From positions 1 through 26,116 of IMG/VR virus record IMGVR_UViG_3300021368_001347: DNA of 26,116 nucleotides; one strand, written 5' to 3'. This document shows, in pieces, positions 7,830-15,070 of this stretch. This DNA is from a virus. The stretch's first letter is position 1. Every line of letters begins with the position of its first letter. Both the position numbers and the translations under genes were made by a program. The notes under the pieces are model-generated. The model had not been told where the DNA came from and made no database searches. It saw nothing but the letters and a program-made list of their open reading frames with translations.

Positions 7830-8216
7830 CTACTTTCCTCGTTCTATTATAACCTGCTGAGCGTTGGAAGTCAAGATGTTTGCCATCATCCTTTGACCTG
7901 GTATGCTCACCAAAAAGGATATGATCGTAAGAGCACCTGCGATACTCCACAACTTCTTTTCTAATAATCTAAGTCTTTCATCAATTTTCTTTATATCTCT
8001 TTCGCACCCATGTTTTATCATTTCTGCTTGTCTGTTTACTTCTCTGTGGACACTTTCCACTTTCTCGAAAAGCACAGCATCGATTCTATCTTGCTTATCT
8101 AACTTCTCATTATGAACAGCAAGTAACTGTCCCATCTTCACAGAGTTATCTTGTAGAGATTCTACAACTCTTTCCAATCTTTCTAAAATTGCAGAATTTA
8201 CGTTATGATCTTCCAT
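7830..8216 (-). CDS. Coiled-coil protein with C-terminal membrane segment
   Basis: A 128-aa protein with ATG at 8216. Residues 1-88 are charged heptad-rich helix (LERLERVVESLQDN, HNEKLDKQDR, KIDERLRLLEKK), expected to form a coiled coil. A hydrophobic stretch follows at about 90-108 (LWSIAGALTIISFLVSIPG), consistent with one membrane helix. The layout is like XhlA-type haemolysin/holin-associated phage proteins, but that assignment rests on architecture only. It overlaps the previous gene by 14 nt, and the primase promoter is embedded in its 3' end. Confidence 0.65.
   Translation of the reverse strand: MEDHNVNSAILERLERVVESLQDNSVKMGQLLAVHNEKLDKQDRIDAVLFEKVESVHREVNRQAEMIKHGCERDIKKIDERLRLLEKKLWSIAGALTIISFLVSIPGQRMMANILTSNAQQVIIERGK
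7846..7874 (-). promoter_or_regulatory. Sigma-70 promoter for primase-nrdA-nrdB
   Basis: TTGACT (7874-7869), 17-bp spacer, TATAAT (7851-7846) on the minus strand. It lies in the last codons of the preceding membrane coiled-coil gene. Expected start is near 7839, about 19 nt before the primase ATG, with GAGGAAAG in the leader. Confidence 0.82.
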
Positions 8217-8397
8217 TTCCCTTTAAATTTTGAATCCACATTTTCCTAGATCCATATCTACCCACAGGCGTAGGTTTTCTCTTCTTTTTCCTTACGGGAG
8301 GTTCATCTGGTGGAAGTCCTGCAATAGAACCACCAGATGCAGTGTTTGCAATCTCTTCTTTGACAAGATCAATAATTTTTTTAAGTCTATAGTCCAT
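8203..8397 (-). CDS. Conserved small basic protein
   Basis: A 64-aa protein from ATG 8397 (MDYRLKKIIDLVKEEIA), which overlaps the preceding stop as TGATG. An upstream TTG would add nine residues but is less convincing. A helical N-terminus is followed by a flexible Gly/Pro segment (GGSIAGLPPDEPPV) and a basic tail (RKKKRKPTPVGRYGSRKMW). The basic tail could bind nucleic acid, which is inference. It resembles short cyanophage ORFs of unknown function. Confidence 0.6.
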   Translation of the reverse strand: MDYRLKKIIDLVKEEIANTASGGSIAGLPPDEPPVRKKKRKPTPVGRYGSRKMWIQNLKGNGRS

Positions 8398-8768
8398 CAA
8401 AGTTCCCTTAAGAGTTGCATACAATCATAATTTATTGGAATATTATGTATTTCTGACTTCGGATACTCTGGAAGTCTTTCAAGATATACAATAAAGGTTT
8501 TCAAAATGCTCCAGAGTTCCTTATCTATTCGGTAAAAAAGTAAAGGAGTTGTTGCCTCACCAAAGATATTATATAAGATTATAAAATGATTTAACAGGAG
8601 ATGTATATTTAAATCTCCTGTATTATTATACTTGTTAAGTATTCTTTTAATCCACTTGAACCTCTTCATGTCATCATAAAAATCCTCTTGCGTCACTGCT
8701 TGAGGATTTTCATAATGTTTGATAGCGAACATTATGTAGTTCGATTCATTTAATTCATCAAATCGCAT
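8397..8768 (-). CDS. Conserved phage protein, unknown function
   Basis: A 123-aa protein with ATG at 8768, beginning MRFDELNESNYIMFAIKHYE. It is mostly alpha-helical and mixed hydrophobic/charged, with blocks such as LLLNHFIILYNIFGEATTPL and WSILKTFIVYLERLPEY. I recognise this pattern as a widely conserved T4-like phage protein without known function. The hydrophobic helices are amphipathic rather than clearly transmembrane. The stop codon is shared with the next gene's start (TGATG). It follows the 92-aa probable structural gene by 17 nt. Confidence 0.65.
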   Translation of the reverse strand: MRFDELNESNYIMFAIKHYENPQAVTQEDFYDDMKRFKWIKRILNKYNNTGDLNIHLLLNHFIILYNIFGEATTPLLFYRIDKELWSILKTFIVYLERLPEYPKSEIHNIPINYDCMQLLREL

Positions 8769-8785
8769 ATTAAATCATTCAGTTA

Positions 8786-9064
8786 TCATTCTGGAAATAC
8801 TGCGTCATCAGACTGGTCGAGACCAGTAATGCCGATTGCAACTATAGTTTCAGACTTAACTCTGAGATTTCCATGCATATCAGTGTAAGTTGTAATGCCA
8901 ACCCAGCCACCGTGAGAAACAGCATATGCGGTTGTTGCAGCAAGACCTACCTCAGTCTCATCCACACCATAAACAGTCAAGTTGGAAGTATCCATACTTT
9001 CATGGTGTGCAGCAAATTTTGGCTCGTCGGCAGCAGAGTCTCCTGATCCCCAAAGTGGTGCCAT
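8786..9064 (-). CDS. Probable late structural protein, 92 aa
   Basis: A 92-aa protein starting MAPLWGSGDSAADEPKFAAH, a start I associate with a conserved cyanophage protein. It is Gly/Ala/Thr-rich with beta-like segments (GGWVGITTYTDMHGNLRV, SETIVAIGITG) and no cysteine. An exact late promoter box TATAAATA lies 30 nt before the ATG, so expression with virion genes is expected. A structural or particle-associated role is inferred from that timing and composition. Confidence 0.65.
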   Translation of the reverse strand: MAPLWGSGDSAADEPKFAAHHESMDTSNLTVYGVDETEVGLAATTAYAVSHGGWVGITTYTDMHGNLRVKSETIVAIGITGLDQSDDAVFPE

Positions 9065-9093
9065 GTTTCTTTACCTTATAGTTTCTATAATGA

Positions 9094-9101
9094 TATTTAT
9101 A
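9094..9101 (-). promoter_or_regulatory. T4-type late promoter box TATAAATA
   Basis: An exact TATAAATA on the minus strand, 30 nt upstream of the 92-aa gene's ATG and immediately after the stop of the preceding 67-aa gene. T4-like late promoters need only this -10 element with the phage sigma factor gp55. Confidence 0.7.
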
Positions 9102-9102
9102 A

Positions 9103-9306
9103 TTATTCAGTTTCTCTCGCTTTAATCGCGTTAGTGACAACTTCCAATAATTTGTCATCCATATCAGTCTTGGTCAATTTAACTGCCTTACTGAGAATGA
9201 CTAAACAAATTTCAATGAGTTTTTCACCAAGTTCTTCGTTTTCTGGAATCTTGGCAATTGCATCAGAAATAATTTTTGATGCTAGTGGTAGTAAAAATGC
9301 TAACAT
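9103..9306 (-). CDS. Small helical protein, hydrophobic N-terminus
   Basis: A 67-aa protein with ATG 9306 (MLAFLLPLASKIISDAIAKI). The first 19 residues are an amphipathic hydrophobic helix. The rest forms further helices (LGEKLIEICLVILSKAVKLT). It resembles a small conserved cyanophage ORF. It could associate with membranes, but no holin motif or full transmembrane span is clear. A late-like TCTAAATA lies 27 nt upstream, so it may be late. Confidence 0.55.
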   Translation of the reverse strand: MLAFLLPLASKIISDAIAKIPENEELGEKLIEICLVILSKAVKLTKTDMDDKLLEVVTNAIKARETE

Positions 9307-9332
9307 GTCTTTAATATAATAACAATCGATTA

Positions 9333-9340
9333 TATTTAGA
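9333..9340 (-). promoter_or_regulatory. Late-promoter-like octamer TCTAAATA
   Basis: TCTAAATA on the minus strand, 27 nt upstream of the 67-aa gene's ATG. This is the same variant and nearly the same spacing as the element at 1552-1559. It overlaps the stop of the preceding 60-aa gene. Inferred by likeness. Confidence 0.4.
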
Positions 9341-9518
9341 CAATCTCTTCCTTTTTCCTGGTATCAAGATATTTAATAATTTCTTCTCTCCATTCCATCA
9401 ACTCGTCGTAGCATCCCTCATCGTACGCATAAAGTCGGAGTTCATGATCTGGTTTCAATACGCTTTCATAAAAAATATAAAAAGCATCCTTCCGTTTGAC
9501 TTCTTTGCTGTCTTCCAT
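9336..9518 (-). CDS. Hypothetical 60-aa charged protein
   Basis: A 60-aa ORF with ATG 9518, preceded by an AGAGGA Shine-Dalgarno-like sequence about 6 nt upstream. The protein is highly charged and helical (MEDSKEVKRKDAFYIFYESV, MEWREEIIKYLDTRKKEE). It lies 38 nt after the end of the frameshifted 517-aa gene on the same strand. No family is recognised. Confidence 0.5.
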   Translation of the reverse strand: MEDSKEVKRKDAFYIFYESVLKPDHELRLYAYDEGCYDELMEWREEIIKYLDTRKKEEIV

Positions 9519-9556
9519 GGGATTTCCTCTAGTGGGTCAATTTTAGCACAAGGCGA

Positions 9557-11109
9557 TTATTTTTTCAAGTTCTTTTCCTTTTGTCTTTTGGCAATTCTTG
9601 CTCGGACATCATCCATAGCGCCTGTACCTGGTGTTGGTCTCAGATCGTTCTTGCGCTTAGCAAACGCTGGATGATCTAATGGAAGATCCCTAGTCAATTT
9701 AGTAGCAATATCTCTGGTCTTTATCCTTTCTTCTCTTTTCTTATCACTTTCTTCACCAATTGTATTGAGTTCACTTCTCCAATCAGATGGATTAAGTTTT
9801 TCAGGTTCAATCAAATTAGTTGTTTCTATTTCAAGGGGTTTGTAATCATCTTTCCAATTCATAGACTCTTTAATCTTTGGATTGATCTCAATCTTATTCT
9901 TACCCTTCATAATATTAATAACTTTATTGATTTTCTCATCTTGCATTTTTTGTACCTCGTGAATAAACTCTTCTCTTTGTTGAATTAGTTTTCTCCTATA
10001 CTCTGGATCTAATCTAGCCCTTTGTCCTTTTGATCGAGGACCAGATTTCACTATTGCAGTGCTATCCCTCTTAACATTAGGACTGCTATTTCCACGATAT
10101 GCAGGTGATCCTTTGCTACGAAGAGATTCTCTTGCTTTATCCAATGCAGTGCTTCCCTTGGCGCGAACTGCTAAAGCACCTCCTCTTTCTCTGGGCCCTT
10201 GCATTGCCTTTGGGCCCTGCATTGGGTTTGGACCCTGCGTTGGACCTGATTGATTAGCACCTTGCTTATATTTTGCAAACCTTTCTCTCTTTGCTTCTCC
10301 TGCTTTTTTAATTGATTTCGCCCTTTGTCTAATACCCGCTTCCCTTGCTTTTGCAACTCTATCCTTAGACTTTTCAAGTTTCCTCTGTCTCGAATATTCA
10401 TCCTTTCTTCCTAATCTAGATCCAAGTTTTCTAACAATCCCAGATTCAACTTCATCCTTTCTGTTAAGTCTTGCAACTCGTGCTTGTGCTGGAAGCGCTG
10501 CTGCTTTCTTGACTGCTGCCTTACCAAGATTAACTGCTGACCTTGTAGTACCAACAGCAAGTTTTCCAACATTACCAAGCATTTTGGACATTGCTGTACC
10601 ATCACCCATCTCCTTATCAATCTTTTCAAGATTTCTAGGAGCAACACTTTGGGCTCGTTTAATACTTTTTTCTACACCTTTCTGGCGCCTATCAGCAATT
10701 GCTTCGATTCTCTTTCTTTTAGCAGTCTCTATTGCGTCCTTTTTATTCTCTTTAGTTCTTTGTGCCTTTCTTTCTCTCTCTGCCTGAAGTTCCTTCAATC
10801 TTTCCCGATTGAGTTTAGTTCTTGCTTCTTTATCTGCTATTTCTCTGTTTTGACGCTCAGCACGTTGGGCACGTTGTTGTTTAAGTGTTTCTTCTGCATC
10901 CTGTTTGGACTTCTCTCTATCAGGATCCGCAACTTTTTCAGTCAGGCTTTTTTTTTACCGATCGCCTTGCCAATTGCTTTACGACGATTCTTCAGATATG
11001 AGTCTGTACTATCTACCTTTCCATCATTATTGACATCAGAATCTTCCTGACCTACGGGGTCAAGTTTCTTCTCTTTAAGATCCTGATTAAACTGCTTCCA
11101 AGACTTCAT
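9557..11109 (-). CDS. 517-aa lysine-rich virion-type protein made by -1 shift
   Basis: Translation starts at ATG 11109 ([15 protein letters not shown]), with a late promoter box 28 nt upstream. The zero frame ends after 55 codons. A -1 shift within the nine-A run at 10948-10956 opens a frame of 463 further residues to 9557, for about 517 aa. The long frame has no ATG near its 5' end and is closed by TAA immediately before the A run, so it cannot start independently except at rare codons. An EF-hand-like loop ([12 protein letters not shown], residues 25-36) is followed by a very long Lys/Arg/Glu/Ala-rich helical region with QGP repeats and GGAL/AIVK motifs. This composition is typical of cyanophage virion-associated proteins. 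Either real frameshifting or a one-base homopolymer error explains the break. Confidence 0.7.
10942..11109 (-). CDS. Zero-frame 55-aa product of the frameshift gene
   Basis: Without a frameshift, ATG 11109 gives a 55-residue protein ending KAIGKKKA, with TGA at 10944-10942. It holds an EF-hand/dockerin-type calcium loop with Asp25, Asn27, Asp29, Gly30, Asp33 and Asp36, then a basic helix ([17 protein letters not shown]). If shifting is partial, both short and long products are made. If the A run is miscalled, this short protein does not exist. Confidence 0.45.
   Translation of the reverse strand: MKSWKQFNQDLKEKKLDPVGQEDSDVNNDGKVDSTDSYLKNRRKAIGKAIGKKKA
10948..10956 (-). promoter_or_regulatory. 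A9 slippery site, candidate -1 frameshift
   Basis: The minus strand reads GGT AAA AAA AAA GCC TGA in the zero frame. The run contains A AAA AAA, the homopolymer form of the X XXY YYZ slippery heptamer. The -1 frame is closed (TAA) just upstream and the zero frame closes (TGA) just downstream, so a shift must happen within this run. No obvious downstream stem or upstream Shine-Dalgarno stimulator was established. Confidence 0.6.
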
Positions 11110-11135
11110 TATCGCCAAAATGTCGTTCCTATGTT

Positions 11136-12317
11136 TTATTTATACGCTTTCCCACCTTTAACAATATATCGCTTATTCAATCCTAAAGCACCAGGAGTCA
11201 TCATGGCAACGTACTTAAACATTCCCTTTGTACCAACAAGTGTATTGGGATGCTTCTTATCACGCATCACTCTATCCATCTTAACTTCAGTATATTCTTT
11301 AATATCACGCAACCAAGACTTAAACATCAAACCATTCTCAGTTACACAGATAATATGATTAGTTCCACGACGAGTAATCTTACCAACCAAACCAGTATTA
11401 AGGTTCTCTACAACATCACCAATATTAAAAATTTCTCCCTTACGATATGATTCACGCAATGCTTCTTGATTAAACTTAGGAGCAATTTGCCACAATTCAA
11501 GATTTTCTTTGATATTCATTTGTTTACGCACTGCATTATACAGTTCACGCTTTTGCATTTGACCCAAAGTATTTGGAACTCCTCGTACAAATGCATTGTA
11601 ATCTCCAGACGCTGCATGTGCTCTCAACTTAGATGCAGACATACCAGATACATCATCAGCATCAGGATCACGAGATCCCCCAGAAAGAACCATGATGTTT
11701 TCAAAGTTATACAACTCAGAACCATTATACTTTTGTGCAAGACTCTGAAATTCAGATAACCGATCCTGACCCACCATAATGGTCACATCTGTTATACCTT
11801 TATTATATGCAGAAGAAAGAACATCAAAAATAGTTTTAGAACCAGGATCATCCATGATCTGTTCATCATACTCAGGAAACATTTTTTTCATGTATCCAAT
11901 CTTAGATCCTGCATCCAAAGGATTCTTCTTCTTGTCTTGAGTTCTACTTGGATAGATGGCAAGACCAAAACCTGTTCTTTTTGCTTCAGTTGCTGCTGCC
12001 TTTAATAGTTTCTGGTGGCCAACAGTTGGTGGGTTGAAACGTCCAAACACAACAACCATACCTTTTGGTTGCTTTTCTACCTTCTGTTGTTTGACTTCTG
12101 GTTTCGTTTGAGGTTTCTTAGGTTCTACTTTCTCTTCTTCTTTCTTCTTCTCAGTACGATCAAAGACCTTTAACTCTCCATCGACAGTCTTTGCAATCAA
12201 TTCACCTTTACTATTATACCAATCTCCATGACCATTACCAGTCAATCCCATCTTCTTTGCTTGAGCAGAAGCAGAAGTTTCTACCGCCTCATCCACAAAC
12301 TGTTTGAAATTTTTCAT
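11136..12317 (-). CDS. Cytidylyltransferase-like (HxGH superfamily) protein
   Basis: A 393-aa protein. The N-terminal 85 residues are a lysine-rich, probably disordered arm starting [11 protein letters not shown], as in cyanophage virion-type proteins. Residues 88-250 form a nucleotidyltransferase domain: [10 protein letters not shown] (92-101, with TVGH in place of HxGH) binds nucleotide phosphates, and [11 protein letters not shown] matches the ISSTxxR-type second motif. This fold transfers AMP or CMP to small molecules such as NMN or phospho-alcohols; the substrate is unknown. The C-terminus (about 290-393) has a KOW-like stretch ([20 protein letters not shown]) and LRDIKEY. An AATAAATA late-like box lies upstream. 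Late timing and the basic arm suggest it may be packaged in particles. Confidence 0.8.
   Translation of the reverse strand: MKNFKQFVDEAVETSASAQAKKMGLTGNGHGDWYNSKGELIAKTVDGELKVFDRTEKKKEEEKVEPKKPQTKPEVKQQKVEKQPKGMVVVFGRFNPPTVGHQKLLKAAATEAKRTGFGLAIYPSRTQDKKKNPLDAGSKIGYMKKMFPEYDEQIMDDPGSKTIFDVLSSAYNKGITDVTIMVGQDRLSEFQSLAQKYNGSELYNFENIMVLSGGSRDPDADDVSGMSASKLRAHAASGDYNAFVRGVPNTLGQMQKRELYNAVRKQMNIKENLELWQIAPKFNQEALRESYRKGEIFNIGDVVENLNTGLVGKITRRGTNHIICVTENGLMFKSWLRDIKEYTEVKMDRVMRDKKHPNTLVGTKGMFKYVAMMTPGALGLNKRYIVKGGKAYK
11137..11144 (-). promoter_or_regulatory. T4-type late promoter box TATAAATA
   Basis: An exact TATAAATA on the minus strand, 28 nt upstream of ATG 11109. It overlaps the last codons and stop of the cytidylyltransferase-like gene. 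It marks the frameshifted lysine-rich protein as a late gene. Confidence 0.72.
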
Positions 12318-12357
12318 GATTACTGTGATAGGAAGTAACTTGTTACACCATTATACA

Positions 12358-13257
12358 CTATTTATTCCACTGCTTTTGTGCAGTGAAATTAGCGTAAGAA
12401 AACTGTTTGCGGTTGACCAATTTGAAAGTGCCATGCTGGTTCGTCATGACGTAACCCTCGTGAGATGATTCATCACCACCAATATAGCATGAAACCTTCT
12501 CTGATGATTCGATTCCCTCCATCAAAAGTTCCTTGATGTAAGAGACCAATTTGTATGCATAAAATACAGCAGGATTCATCCTGACAGAAATTTCACGCTG
12601 GTCACGGATACAACGATTAATTTCTACTTTGAGTTCTGCTGCTCGTTTGTCAGAAGGGAATCTAGCAAAATTAATAATCGTACTCGCAATATTGCAAAGG
12701 TAATCAATCCTACGACGACGAGAAGTGATTTTAGCATCAGTATCCAAATACTTTACCTTCTTATCTATCGACCAGTGATCAAACTTTGAAGTAAAGTTTG
12801 CTTGCATCTCAGGCATTGTGTTGCCACTGTAACTCGTATGAACTGCAACTACAATAGAATGTTCAACCTTCTCGTCAAACTTGTAGGTGATTGTATTGGG
12901 AGTAAACGTGTCAGTTCCACCATAACCAATGAAGTCACCCTGCCAAACACCTGCACGGTCAGGAAGACACTCAAGACAAGTATGCAGAATCGCTGCTACT
13001 CGTGGCATGTGACCATGATTTTCTTCAATGTCATGGTGTGTGTAATTGATTTTGATCTTCTTCTTGTTGAATACTGATTTTGTTCCAACAAATCGTTGAC
13101 CATTCTCTGGATTGTGACCAAAGACAATAGCAGGAGCACCGTCCCATTTGACGGAAACTTTGCTGTTTTGCTCTTTCAAAAACTCGATAACCTGTAGCGC
13201 AGACTTGCGACCCATCAAAACAGCGTCTTCTGGATGCTCAAGGTGTTTGTTTTTCAT
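12358..13257 (-). CDS. Protein with DNA/RNA ligase-type nucleotidyltransferase motifs
   Basis: A 299-aa protein I recognise as a recurrent T4-like marine phage protein without established function. Its motifs fit the covalent nucleotidyltransferase (ligase/capping enzyme) superfamily. VSVKWDGAPA holds motif I, with Lys37 as the likely nucleophile in KxDG. GVWQGDFIGY (103-112) resembles motif III. HEGYVMTNQ (Glu267-Gly-Tyr-Val) resembles motif IV. KLVNR (279-283) resembles motif V. About 150 residues separate III and IV, an unusually long insertion, and no OB fold follows. It begins 16 nt after tRNA-Ser and probably shares that promoter. Substrate, DNA or RNA, is not predictable. Motif reading is mine and moderately sure. 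Confidence 0.7.
   Translation of the reverse strand: MKNKHLEHPEDAVLMGRKSALQVIEFLKEQNSKVSVKWDGAPAIVFGHNPENGQRFVGTKSVFNKKKIKINYTHHDIEENHGHMPRVAAILHTCLECLPDRAGVWQGDFIGYGGTDTFTPNTITYKFDEKVEHSIVVAVHTSYSGNTMPEMQANFTSKFDHWSIDKKVKYLDTDAKITSRRRRIDYLCNIASTIINFARFPSDKRAAELKVEINRCIRDQREISVRMNPAVFYAYKLVSYIKELLMEGIESSEKVSCYIGGDESSHEGYVMTNQHGTFKLVNRKQFSYANFTAQKQWNK
12359..12366 (-). promoter_or_regulatory. Late-promoter-like octamer AATAAATA
   Basis: AATAAATA on the minus strand overlaps the stop codon of the ligase-like gene, 42 nt upstream of ATG 12317. It differs from TATAAATA only in the first base. A TATAAT at 12350-12355 has no matching -35 box. Confidence 0.5.
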
Positions 13258-13272
13258 AGTAAAGTTTGGGAA

Positions 13273-13355
13273 CGGAGAGAACAGGAATCGAACCTGCGAA
13301 GGTTTTACCCCCAGCCGCTTTCAAGGCGGTGTCCTCGACCAACCGGACTCTCTCC
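13273..13355 (-). tRNA. tRNA-Ser (UGA)
   Basis: An 83-nt class II tRNA on the minus strand. Acceptor GGAGAGA/TCTCTCC pairs perfectly, with discriminator G. Anticodon loop CTTGAAA gives UGA, which reads UCN serine codons, mainly UCA. A long variable arm (CTGGGGGTAAAACCTTCG region) and T arm GGTTCGATTCC are present. CCA is not encoded. A strong promoter sits about 8 nt from its expected 5' end, and the ligase-like gene starts 16 nt after it. Confidence 0.95.
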
Positions 13356-13369
13356 TCACTTACAAGCAT

Positions 13370-13398
13370 ATTATACCACGGAAGGTCTAAGGCGTCAA
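13370..13398 (-). promoter_or_regulatory. Sigma-70 promoter for tRNA-Ser
   Basis: TTGACG (13398-13393), 17-bp spacer, TATAAT (13375-13370) on the minus strand, preceded by TGG as an extended -10. It lies between the 211-aa gene and tRNA-Ser. The predicted start near 13363 leaves a leader of about 8 nt before the tRNA. Confidence 0.82.
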
Positions 13399-13399
13399 C

Positions 13400-14035
13400 T
13401 CATGCTTTTACGCAACGGTTATAAGTTTTACCAAACAGTGTCTGAGTTCCTGCTTTCTTATAACCCTTCCAGCACTTTTTTCCGGCTTCATCCAGAATCT
13501 TTTGAACTAAAGGATCTCTACTCTCTGAGTAGTTACTACGTGCTTTTTCATCTGCCATCTTAGCAAAACGCTCATCCTCTTTCTGTGAAGAAATTGCGGA
13601 AACAATCGTTGCAGATTTTTTAGCAGTCTCTAACTTTTTCTTTCCTTTTGAAGAAAGAGATGTACGTGCTAAGTTTCCAGCACGACGATACATTTCATTC
13701 TCTTTCTTTTTATCAATGGGTTTGTAACCCTCTTCTGTATATTGTTCCATGGGAAGTTCGGGCCCTTTTACTTTTTTCTTTGCTACTTTTGCTTCATTCT
13801 CATTTGGAGACTTCATCATATTACGAATCTTCTGATTTTTTTGTGCTGCCTTGTGCTTCTTAGGATCAATCTCAAAAGACTCAGACTTATTACCCCAGTT
13901 GGCAGCACCAACTTTACGGCACTTCACCAGAGCACCAGAGGCATATGCAGAAGGCCACACAGAATAGCGTGACTTGACCTTATGGTAGCAAGCATCCTTT
14001 GTACCGCTACCTTTTCCTTTCTTGTCCTTTGCCAT
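13400..14035 (-). CDS. Lysine-rich virion-type protein with conserved Cys motifs
   Basis: A 211-aa basic protein. Residues 11-47 carry a conserved marine-virus motif (GTKDACYHKVKSRY then WPSAYASGALVKCRKVGAA). A helical Lys-rich middle has the module MYRRAGNLARTSLSSKGKK (115-133). The C-terminus has a second Cys motif, CWKGYKKAGTQTLFGKTY followed by NRCVKA (188-211). Similar modules recur in cyanophage and giant-virus proteins of unknown function. It overlaps the 336-aa gene stop as TGATG, so both share the late promoter at 15071. A particle or DNA-associated role is inferred from charge and timing. Confidence 0.72.
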   Translation of the reverse strand: MAKDKKGKGSGTKDACYHKVKSRYSVWPSAYASGALVKCRKVGAANWGNKSESFEIDPKKHKAAQKNQKIRNMMKSPNENEAKVAKKKVKGPELPMEQYTEEGYKPIDKKKENEMYRRAGNLARTSLSSKGKKKLETAKKSATIVSAISSQKEDERFAKMADEKARSNYSESRDPLVQKILDEAGKKCWKGYKKAGTQTLFGKTYNRCVKA

Positions 14036-15045
14036 CAGTCATTCTCCTTCATGTGATCAGCTGCCTTATACAAAGGTTTGCCGTCCTTACCCTTCATACC
14101 TGCTTTATAATTTTTGTATGCCTGGGTGTTACCCTTCTTATCAGCATTGGTTACAGTGTATGCTTCATCAAGAAGTTGAAGTTGAGCAGCATGAATCTTG
14201 GAGACTGTTTCTTCAGAAAGTTTTGTCATCTTTTGAACTGCTTCGGTAAAGTCAGAAGCAATCTCCTCATCCAGAAGGTATGCAACTACAGTATCAAAGG
14301 AATCAAGTTCACCACCTTCCTCAGAAAGTTTCTTAGCAAGACCCATTAATGACTTACCTGCTTTCTTTTTAAGATTACGGGCACCAACTCTCACTGCACT
14401 TGCTGCATCCTTTACTTTATCCTTTACAGATTTTGGTTCTGCACTCTTGACATCTCTTCTATTTGCTCTCTTCAGATCTGCCTTAGACATACGATAGGTT
14501 GCTGCCTTTCTAACACCATCCTTAACTTCTGCCTTAGGACCGATTGTTTCGTTTCTCTTGACAATTGCACCACCCTTTTTACCAGCAGGTAAAGACTTTT
14601 GACCTGACTCACCAGACTGAGTTTTCTTCTTGAATGTAACTGGTTTTACTAAAGCACCTGCTTTTTGTGCTGGTGTGATAGCAGAACCCTTTGACTTAAC
14701 AATGGCACCACCTGGTTTCTTCGCTTCTCTTGCTGCTTTCTTTGCAGCTTCCTTAGCATCAATCTCTGCCTTAACTTGCTCGTATGACTTAGCGCCCTTT
14801 CTTGCTTTCTTTGCTGCTCTTGCTTCAGTCAATAAAGCAGATTGCTCATCAATATAATCTCCAAATCCCTCAATAATACAATCCAAATCAAAACCTTCCT
14901 CAAGGAGTTCCTCAATGATTTCTTGAGTGAAATCATTAACTTCTTCCTGAGAAAGGTCTTCAAAAATAATTTGATTTTCTTCTACTACCTCTTCTTCTTT
15001 CAAGTAGATAGATTGATATGCGGACGCAATTTCCCTGAGATCCAT
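14035..15045 (-). CDS. Late Lys/Ala-rich virion-type protein, 336 aa
   Basis: ATG at 15045, 26 nt after an exact TATAAATA late box. The first 65 residues are acidic and helical (EEVNDFTQEIIEELLEEGF). Residues 75-230 are Lys/Ala-rich, with repeated short motifs GGAIVK (112-117, 158-163) and GALVK (130-134). Residues 245-300 are again acidic (VVAYLLDEE, MTKLSEETVSKIHAAQ) and resemble the free-standing 52-aa protein at 2368-2526. The C-terminus YKNYKAGMKGKDGKPLYKAA is basic. The alternation of acidic and basic modules is typical of cyanophage particle proteins. Its exact role is unknown. Confidence 0.7.
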   Translation of the reverse strand: MDLREIASAYQSIYLKEEEVVEENQIIFEDLSQEEVNDFTQEIIEELLEEGFDLDCIIEGFGDYIDEQSALLTEARAAKKARKGAKSYEQVKAEIDAKEAAKKAAREAKKPGGAIVKSKGSAITPAQKAGALVKPVTFKKKTQSGESGQKSLPAGKKGGAIVKRNETIGPKAEVKDGVRKAATYRMSKADLKRANRRDVKSAEPKSVKDKVKDAASAVRVGARNLKKKAGKSLMGLAKKLSEEGGELDSFDTVVAYLLDEEIASDFTEAVQKMTKLSEETVSKIHAAQLQLLDEAYTVTNADKKGNTQAYKNYKAGMKGKDGKPLYKAADHMKEND

Positions 15046-15070
15046 TTTGTGGCAATTTTGACGTTATCTT

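Noticed and set aside
10195-10250. Three 18-nt QGP-encoding repeats as a regulatory or recombination element
   Set aside because: They are in-frame codon repeats in a low-complexity protein region and have no other sign of function.
9557-10798. Treating the long lysine-rich frame as an independent 413-aa gene
   Set aside because: Its first start is TTG without a clear ribosome-binding site, and the same frame is open and similar in composition back to the A9 run at 10948, so it is better read as the second part of the gene starting at 11109.
12368-12385. Hairpin CACTGC-ACAAAA-GCAGTG at the end of the ligase-like gene
   Set aside because: Only a 6-bp stem with no T tract after it, and it lies within coding sequence, so it is not called a terminator.
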